Both the position numbers and the translations under genes were made by a program. A DNA stretch of 33,593 nt. Source: an uncultured Bacteroidota bacterium (lineage in GTDB: Bacteria > Bacteroidota > Bacteroidia > Chitinophagales > Chitinophagaceae). The stretch spans positions 1-33,593 of the forward strand of contig CAINFN010000046.1 of NCBI GenBank assembly GCA_903848125.1, read 5' to 3'. Under the pieces are notes generated by a model. That model saw only the letters and a program-made list of their open reading frames with translations. It had not been told where the DNA came from and did not search any database. Below, in pieces: positions 28,584 through 33,593 of this stretch. Numbering within the stretch: the first letter of the stretch is position 1; each line of letters begins with the position of its first letter.

Positions 28584-29000
28584 TTATTTTATATTTTCTT
28601 GAACAAAATTCTCGCAATAATCTTTAATCATTCCTCTTACCACCCTAAACTGCTCATTAATTTCGGCTTCTGTACCAATGGCTTTGGCAGGATCTGGAAA
28701 ATTATAATGTAGCTTAACTGCCTTAGTTGGGAAATAAGGACAACGCTCTTTAGCATTATCACATACGGTAATCACATAATCAAAATCTACCCCAAAATAC
28801 TCGGTGATATTATTAGAAGTATGCTGAGAAATATCAATACCAATTTCTTTCATGGTAGCAATGGCTTTTGGATTCACACCATGTGTCTCCACGCCAGCAG
28901 AATAAACATTGGCTTTACCCGCTGTCATACTTGCTAAAAATCCATGGGCTATTTGACTTCTGCAACTATTGCCTGTACATAATACTAAAATATTTTTCAT
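28584..29000 (-). CDS. arsC: Arsenate reductase, low-molecular-weight phosphatase type
   Basis: LVLCTGNSCRSQIAHGFL (CX5R P-loop); YVITVCDNAKERCPYFP; FPDPAKA. Confidence 0.93.
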   Translation of the reverse strand: MKNILVLCTGNSCRSQIAHGFLASMTAGKANVYSAGVETHGVNPKAIATMKEIGIDISQHTSNNITEYFGVDFDYVITVCDNAKERCPYFPTKAVKLHYNFPDPAKAIGTEAEINEQFRVVRGMIKDYCENFVQENIK

Positions 29001-29080
29001 ACTATTTTTTATTTTTTAAAAGTATTTCTTAAAGATTATTTTAATTCGAATAATTTCTCCTGAGCTTATTATCCAATTTT

Positions 29081-29920
29081 TTAGCAACAACCTGCACCTG
29101 GCACACAGGCGGCTTTTGGTTTTTGTGCAAATACGGTTACTGAAAAGATACCCATTTGAGAAGATTTAAAAGCAGCAATTTCTGCAGGGTTTAAATAATT
29201 CACTAAAATATCATCAGGAATAATAATGGCTTTTTCTTTTTGAATAACTACATTTTCAAAACCATTCGCATCAATCAATTCCAAGTATACTTGTTTTTGA
29301 ATGGCTCCGGACACACAACCTGCATACATTTCTGCAGCATTTCTTAAACCCTCTGGTAAAGCACCTACTAAAACCACATCTGAAATACTAAAGTGACCAC
29401 CTGGTTTTAAAACTCTAAATATATCTTGTATTACCGCATGTTTATTAGGCACTAAGTTTAATACGCAATTACTCACCACCACATCTGCAATATTAGAAGT
29501 GATGGGCATATGCTCAATGTCACCTTGTCTAAATTCAACATTATGGTAACCCATTTTTTCTGCATTGGCTCTGGCTTTTTCAATCATGGCTGGTGTAAAA
29601 TCAATACCAATGACTTTGCCATTAGCCCCTGTGCTTCTTCTAGCTACAAAACAATCATTGCCAGCACCCGATCCTAAATCTACCACTACATCTCCCTCTT
29701 TTATTTTAGCAAACTCGGTAGGTAAGCCACAGCCTAAGCCTAAATCAGCCCCTTCCACATAGCCTGGTAATTGGGTATAATCATCCGACATGATATTGTA
29801 AATTTCGGTACTGCAACCACCTGCCCCACAACAAGAAGACATATTGGTCTCTTTGTCTTGTAAAGCAATCTCACTGTATTTTGCTTTTACGATTTCTTTT
29901 AATTCTAATTCTGTTTTCAT
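29081..29920 (-). CDS. arsM: Arsenite S-adenosylmethyltransferase
   Basis: SSCCGAGGCSTEIYNIMSDDYTQLPGYVEGADLGLGCGLPTEFAKIKEGDVVVDLGSGAGNDCFVA; C-terminal VPGAGCC. Confidence 0.95.
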   Translation of the reverse strand: MKTELELKEIVKAKYSEIALQDKETNMSSCCGAGGCSTEIYNIMSDDYTQLPGYVEGADLGLGCGLPTEFAKIKEGDVVVDLGSGAGNDCFVARRSTGANGKVIGIDFTPAMIEKARANAEKMGYHNVEFRQGDIEHMPITSNIADVVVSNCVLNLVPNKHAVIQDIFRVLKPGGHFSISDVVLVGALPEGLRNAAEMYAGCVSGAIQKQVYLELIDANGFENVVIQKEKAIIIPDDILVNYLNPAEIAAFKSSQMGIFSVTVFAQKPKAACVPGAGCC

Positions 29921-29938
29921 AATTTCAATTTTATATTG

Positions 29939-30253
29939 TTAACAACAAGTTTTTGATTTGTAGGTAGTATTAAATAAGCCATCAAATAATTTTCCAATTT
30001 TTTTCCAATTGGTTTCGTCAATACAATAACAAGTTTTTACACCAGTAATCTCTCCTTGAATTAAACCTGCTTCTTTTAATTCTTTTAAATGTTGCGAAAC
30101 GGTGCTTTGAGAAAGCGGTAGTTCATCTACTAAATCTCCACAAATACAGGTTTGCTTTTTTAGCAACAATCGAATAATGGCTACCCTGGCTGGATGTCCC
30201 ATTGCTTTTGCTAGCAAAGCTATTTGTTCGTCTTTTTCAGTGTAGAGTGCCAT
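29939..30253 (-). CDS. arsR: ArsR/SmtB-family metalloregulatory repressor
   Basis: [44 protein letters not shown]-terminal CC; heads the arsM-arsC operon. Confidence 0.93.
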   Translation of the reverse strand: MALYTEKDEQIALLAKAMGHPARVAIIRLLLKKQTCICGDLVDELPLSQSTVSQHLKELKEAGLIQGEITGVKTCYCIDETNWKKIGKLFDGLFNTTYKSKTCC

Positions 30254-30258
30254 ACTTT

Positions 30259-30288
30259 CTTATTAATCGTAAAATTACGATTAATAAG
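30259..30288. promoter_or_regulatory. Putative ArsR operator palindrome
   Basis: CTTATTAATCGTAA-AA-TTACGATTAATAAG: perfect 14-bp arms, 5 nt upstream of the arsR ATG. Minus-strand centre TAATTTTA resembles a -7 element. Confidence 0.8.
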
Positions 30289-30344
30289 TGAATCATAAAA
30301 TAATTAAATCATTAATTTTAGTCAACTGATCAAAATCACAAAAA

Positions 30345-30373
30345 AAAGACCTGATCTTTTCAACCAGGTCTTT
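30345..30373 (-). terminator. Intrinsic terminator downstream of ald
   Basis: Minus strand AAAGACCTG-GTTGAAAAGAT-CAGGTCTTT followed by a T-run; lies just 3' of the ald stop. Confidence 0.85.
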
Positions 30374-30398
30374 AACTATCAACACCAAAAACAATCAC

Positions 30399-31484
30399 TT
30401 ATTCATTAAAAGCTTCGGCTACGCCTTTATGTAAAATTTTTCCTGCTTTAATATTTAAACCTTTTGCTAAAGCAGCGTTATCAACACATGCTTTTTCCCA
30501 TCCCTTATTGGCAATGGCTAATGCATAAGGCAAAGTAGCTTGCGTTAAGGCACGCGTGGATGTTTGAGGAACCGCACCCGGCATATTGGCTACGCAATAA
30601 TGCAATACATTTTCTTCCATGTAAACTGGATTTTCATGCGTAGTGGGTTTGCAAGTTTCAATACACCCACCTTGGTCTACTGCTACATCCACTACGACCG
30701 ACCCGGCTTCCATAGTAGCTAAATCTGCCCTCTTGATTAAATGCGGAGCTTTGGCACCATGTAATAAAACAGCCCCAATCACTAAGTCGGTACTTGGTAA
30801 TTTTTCTTGTATGGCCATCACGGTTGAATATTGTGTTACCACATTCGCTGGCATCACATCCGATAAATACCTTAATCGAGCTAAGTTGGTATCCATGATG
30901 GTCACATTGGCTCCTAAACCTGCAGCCATTTTAGCAGCCTGCGTTCCCACAATACCACCACCAATAATTAAAACTTCGGCTGGCTTAACACCTGGGACAC
31001 CTCCTAATAATTTCCCCTTTCCTCCAAATGGTTTGCCTAAATAATAAGCGCCTACGTTTATTGCCATTCTTCCAGCTACTTCCGACATGGGAACTAATAA
31101 AGGCAATGAACCGTCTGGTAATTCAACGGTTTCGTAAGCTATACATACAGCAGATGATTTCATCATGGCTTCTGTCAATTCTTTAGAAGCGGCAAAGTGG
31201 AAATAAGTAAATAATATCTGCCCCGCTTTTATTAATGGGTATTCAACCGCTAATGGTTCTTTTACTTTAATAATCATTTCGGCAATGCCGTATACTTCTT
31301 TAGCTGTTGCTAAAATTGTCGCACCTGCTTTTATATAAGCCTCATCAGAAAATCCAGAGCCAAGACCTGCCTTAGTTTCAACATTCACTGCATGACCTTG
31401 TCTTGTAAGTGCATCCGCACCTTCTGGTGTCAAACCCACTCTATACTCTTGAATCTTAATTTCTTTTGGAACTCCAATAACCAT
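30399..31484 (-). CDS. ald: Alanine dehydrogenase
   Basis: MVIGVPKEIKIQEYRVGLTPEGADAL; KVKEPLAVEYPLIKAGQILFTYFHFAA; GGGIVGTQAAKMAAGLGANVTIMDTN; VANMPGAVPQTSTRALTQATLPY. Confidence 0.97.
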   Translation of the reverse strand: MVIGVPKEIKIQEYRVGLTPEGADALTRQGHAVNVETKAGLGSGFSDEAYIKAGATILATAKEVYGIAEMIIKVKEPLAVEYPLIKAGQILFTYFHFAASKELTEAMMKSSAVCIAYETVELPDGSLPLLVPMSEVAGRMAINVGAYYLGKPFGGKGKLLGGVPGVKPAEVLIIGGGIVGTQAAKMAAGLGANVTIMDTNLARLRYLSDVMPANVVTQYSTVMAIQEKLPSTDLVIGAVLLHGAKAPHLIKRADLATMEAGSVVVDVAVDQGGCIETCKPTTHENPVYMEENVLHYCVANMPGAVPQTSTRALTQATLPYALAIANKGWEKACVDNAALAKGLNIKAGKILHKGVAEAFNE

Positions 31485-31640
31485 GATATTTTGTTTTTAT
31501 TTCTGTACAAATATCGATTAAAAGAAAATATTCATTTAATAATGGTAATATTCAGTAAAATATCTTGTAATTTTGGATTAATACAATAAAATAACGTTCT
31601 TTACACTAGAATTTAAAGCAAAAACAGAAATTATTTCTCT

Positions 31641-32099
31641 ATGGCACTTGACCCTATTGATAAGTCTATATTAAAAATCCTACAAAAGGATTCACTAGCA
31701 AAGCTTAAAGACATTAGCGCTGCCATTAATTTATCCCTTAGCCCCACGCATGATCGTATTAAAAGACTAGAAGCAGAAGGGTATATTTTAAAATATGTTA
31801 CCCTGCTGGACAGAAAAAAATTAGACCTTGGTTTAGTGGTACACTGCCAGGTAACTTTAGACAAACAAACCCGTTCACACTTTTCTGAATTTGAAAAAAC
31901 CATTGCACAATTTCCTGAAATAACTTCTTGTAGTTTGGTGTCGGGTAGCTTTGATTATTATTTAAAATTAGTCACCAAAGATGTCGAGTCTTACAATAAA
32001 TTTTATCAGGAACGCTTAGCCGTGCTACCCATGGTGGCACACATTAATAGTTTATTTGTAATGGATGAAATTAAAACAACTACCGAACTTCCTCTTTAA
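31641..32099 (+). CDS. Lrp/AsnC-family transcriptional regulator
   Basis: LDPIDKSILKILQKDSLAKLKDISAAINLSLSPTHDRIKRLEAEGYI; C-terminal RAM-like domain; divergent from ald. Confidence 0.93.
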   Translation: MALDPIDKSILKILQKDSLAKLKDISAAINLSLSPTHDRIKRLEAEGYILKYVTLLDRKKLDLGLVVHCQVTLDKQTRSHFSEFEKTIAQFPEITSCSLVSGSFDYYLKLVTKDVESYNKFYQERLAVLPMVAHINSLFVMDEIKTTTELPL

Positions 32100-32117
32100 A
32101 AAATAAATGTAAAGTAA

Positions 32118-32741
32118 ATGGCTGCTATAAAAAATTTAATCTTTGATTTAGGTAATGTCTTATACGACATTGATTTTAAAAAAATGAATGCGGCCTTTGA
32201 ATCTCTTGGTATTGAAGGGATAGACAATCATTTTACTTTACACAAATCGAATCAATTATTTTTAGATCTTGAAATGGGTTTTATAAATGAACCAACATTT
32301 TGTGAAGGAGTGAGAGGTTTAGTAAAGCTTCCTTTGACCAACGAACAAATTATTTATGCATGGAATGCATTGTTAGTTGGCTTTAGAAAAAATAGTATTC
32401 AATGGATTAAGGATAACAATATTCGCTTCAATACTTTTTTATACTCTAATACCAATCAAATTCATTGCGATCATTTTCTACCTCAATTTGAAAAGGAAGT
32501 GGCTCATTATCCTTTTGAGTCTTTGTTTAAGACACCCTATTATTCTCACAAAATGGGTATGCGTAAACCTGATCCTAAATCCTTTGTTTATTTATTAGAA
32601 AAGGAAGGGCTGACTGCTGGAGAAACCCTTTTCATAGATGATAATGAGCCTAATATCATAGCCGCGGAATCGGTAGGGCTAAAAGTGCTTCACTTAAAAG
32701 AGGGGATGCGGGTGGAAAGGGATATCGAGGTCTATTTATAG
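32118..32741 (+). CDS. HAD-superfamily (subclass IA-like) phosphatase
   Basis: IKNLIFDLGNVLYDIDF; LYSNTNQIH; GMRKPDPKSFVYLL; TLFIDDNEPNIIAAESVGL. Confidence 0.93.
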   Translation: MAAIKNLIFDLGNVLYDIDFKKMNAAFESLGIEGIDNHFTLHKSNQLFLDLEMGFINEPTFCEGVRGLVKLPLTNEQIIYAWNALLVGFRKNSIQWIKDNNIRFNTFLYSNTNQIHCDHFLPQFEKEVAHYPFESLFKTPYYSHKMGMRKPDPKSFVYLLEKEGLTAGETLFIDDNEPNIIAAESVGLKVLHLKEGMRVERDIEVYL

Positions 32742-32757
32742 GCTCTATTTCTTCCCT

Positions 32758-33000
32758 CTATTTTTTCCTAACTTCTTCAAAATCAATGTATTCTGCTTCA
32801 ATTGGAACCTCTTTTTTAGGCACATTTGTGCTTGCTGTGGTGGCTTGTTGTGCCTTTTTCATGGCTTCTGCCTGTTGTTGTTGCATTTTCTCCATATTGG
32901 CTCTTACCGTCTTTACGCCATTGCTTACTGGCACTACCACTTGGAATATTACTTTGTATAAAAAGTAGATCAACATTCCATATATAATTAGCTTCATCAT
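32758..33000 (-). CDS. DUF4834 family protein
   Basis: MMKLIIYGMLIYFLYKVIFQVVVPVSNGVKTVRANMEKMQQQQAEAMKKAQQ...EAEYIDFEEVRKK. The N-terminal extension to 33066 in the track is probably non-coding. Confidence 0.8.
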   Translation of the reverse strand: MMKLIIYGMLIYFLYKVIFQVVVPVSNGVKTVRANMEKMQQQQAEAMKKAQQATTASTNVPKKEVPIEAEYIDFEEVRKK

Positions 33001-33029
33001 ACTGCAAAAATAAGGCGCTTGGCAATATT

Positions 33030-33062
33030 TTTGGGATATTTCATCCTGTTTTATTACCTTTG
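33030..33062 (+). promoter_or_regulatory. Consensus Bacteroidota promoter for rimP
   Basis: TTTG (33030-33033) - 21 nt - TACCTTTG (33055-33062), matching TTTG/N17-23/TAnnTTTG. Confidence 0.75.
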
Positions 33063-33083
33063 GCATAGAATAGAAGAAAATGT

Positions 33084-33107
33084 GAAGGGAACGAAATCGT
33101 TCCCTTC
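33084..33107 (+). promoter_or_regulatory. Hairpin in rimP 5' leader, possible attenuator
   Basis: GAAGGGAACGA-AA-TCGTTCCCTTC, followed by TAC and TTTTTT (33111-33116), upstream of ATG at 33121. Confidence 0.7.
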
Positions 33108-33120
33108 TACTTTTTTAAGT

Positions 33121-33591
33121 ATGCAAGCAAACGAGATCATAGACCTAGTAAATCCAATTTTGGAGCAACTCCTTAAAGAGGAGCCCAACTATTTCTGTGT
33201 TCAGATTAAAGTGAAGCCTACCAATAATATTAAGATATTCTTGGACGGCGACCAAGGCCTGCCTATTGAAAAGTGCACTTTCATTAATCGGAAATTATAC
33301 CGAATTATGGAAGAAGCAGCTTGGTTTCCAGAAGGAGATTTTTCATTAGAAGTTTCTTCACCTGGAATTGACGAACCGCTACTTTTAAATCGTCAGTATG
33401 TAAAAAATATAGGACGAAAAGTAGAAGTTACTTTTTTAGATGAAAATGTTAAGGAAGGAATATTAAAATTAGTAACAGAGAAAGATATTACAATAGAATG
33501 GACAGAAGGAAAAGGTAAGAAAGCAATTGTGCAAGAATTACTTATTCCTTTTGAACAAATAAAAGCAACCATAGTTCAAATTCAATTTTAA
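33121..33591 (+). CDS. rimP: Ribosome maturation factor RimP
   Basis: MQANEIIDLVNPILEQLLKEEPNYFCVQIKV; LEVSSPGIDEPLLLNRQYVKNIGRKVEVTF. ATG at 33121 preferred over the track start at 33019. Confidence 0.93.
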   Translation: MQANEIIDLVNPILEQLLKEEPNYFCVQIKVKPTNNIKIFLDGDQGLPIEKCTFINRKLYRIMEEAAWFPEGDFSLEVSSPGIDEPLLLNRQYVKNIGRKVEVTFLDENVKEGILKLVTEKDITIEWTEGKGKKAIVQELLIPFEQIKATIVQIQF

Positions 33592-33593
33592 CA

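Noticed and set aside
30643-31044. 133-aa plus-strand ORF
   Set aside because: Antisense within ald; no recognisable domain.
32786-32968. Cys/Ala-rich 60-aa plus-strand ORF (CCAFFMASACCCCIF)
   Set aside because: Antisense of the Gln/Ala-rich DUF4834 segment; the Cys run is a reflection of Gln codons.
1-33593. Defence island, prophage, integrative element or biosynthetic cluster
   Set aside because: No integrase, transposase, phage structural, restriction, toxin-antitoxin or synthase genes recognised; content looks chromosomal and metabolic.

Overview
AT-rich Bacteroidota chromosomal window, probably Chitinophagaceae-like judging from protein style and TAnnTTTG-type promoters. It is almost fully coding, with about 36 supported CDSs. 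I saw no rRNA, tRNA, CRISPR array, transposase or phage genes. Most content is core or metabolic: a VWA-type protein cut by the left edge, CDGSH protein, zinc ADH, MauG-type cytochrome c peroxidase, BamA-like barrel plus Tat-type metallophosphoesterase, VF530 protein, pseudouridine synthase, two serine hydrolases, ppk1-ppx, LpxH-like phosphoesterase plus glycosyltransferase, PLP dehydratase, PhyH dioxygenase, xylB-xylA-APC permease-DDAH, ClC transporter, carbonic anhydrase, GH29 fucosidase, Oar-like TonB receptor, arsR-arsM-arsC, ald/lrp, HAD phosphatase, DUF4834 and rimP. I found no clearly novel multi-gene system. The best leads are regulatory or structural: (1) six TAAC motifs at an exact 11-bp period upstream of the TonB receptor; (2) a consensus promoter followed by a terminator-like hairpin and T-tract in the short rimP leader; (3) a 14-bp-arm palindrome next to arsR; (4) ppk1 and ppx in the same frame, separated by one stop codon, with a forced TTG start; (5) an apparent frameshift that separates a lipoprotein signal peptide from the cytochrome c peroxidase. 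Family calls come from reading motifs and were not checked by database search.
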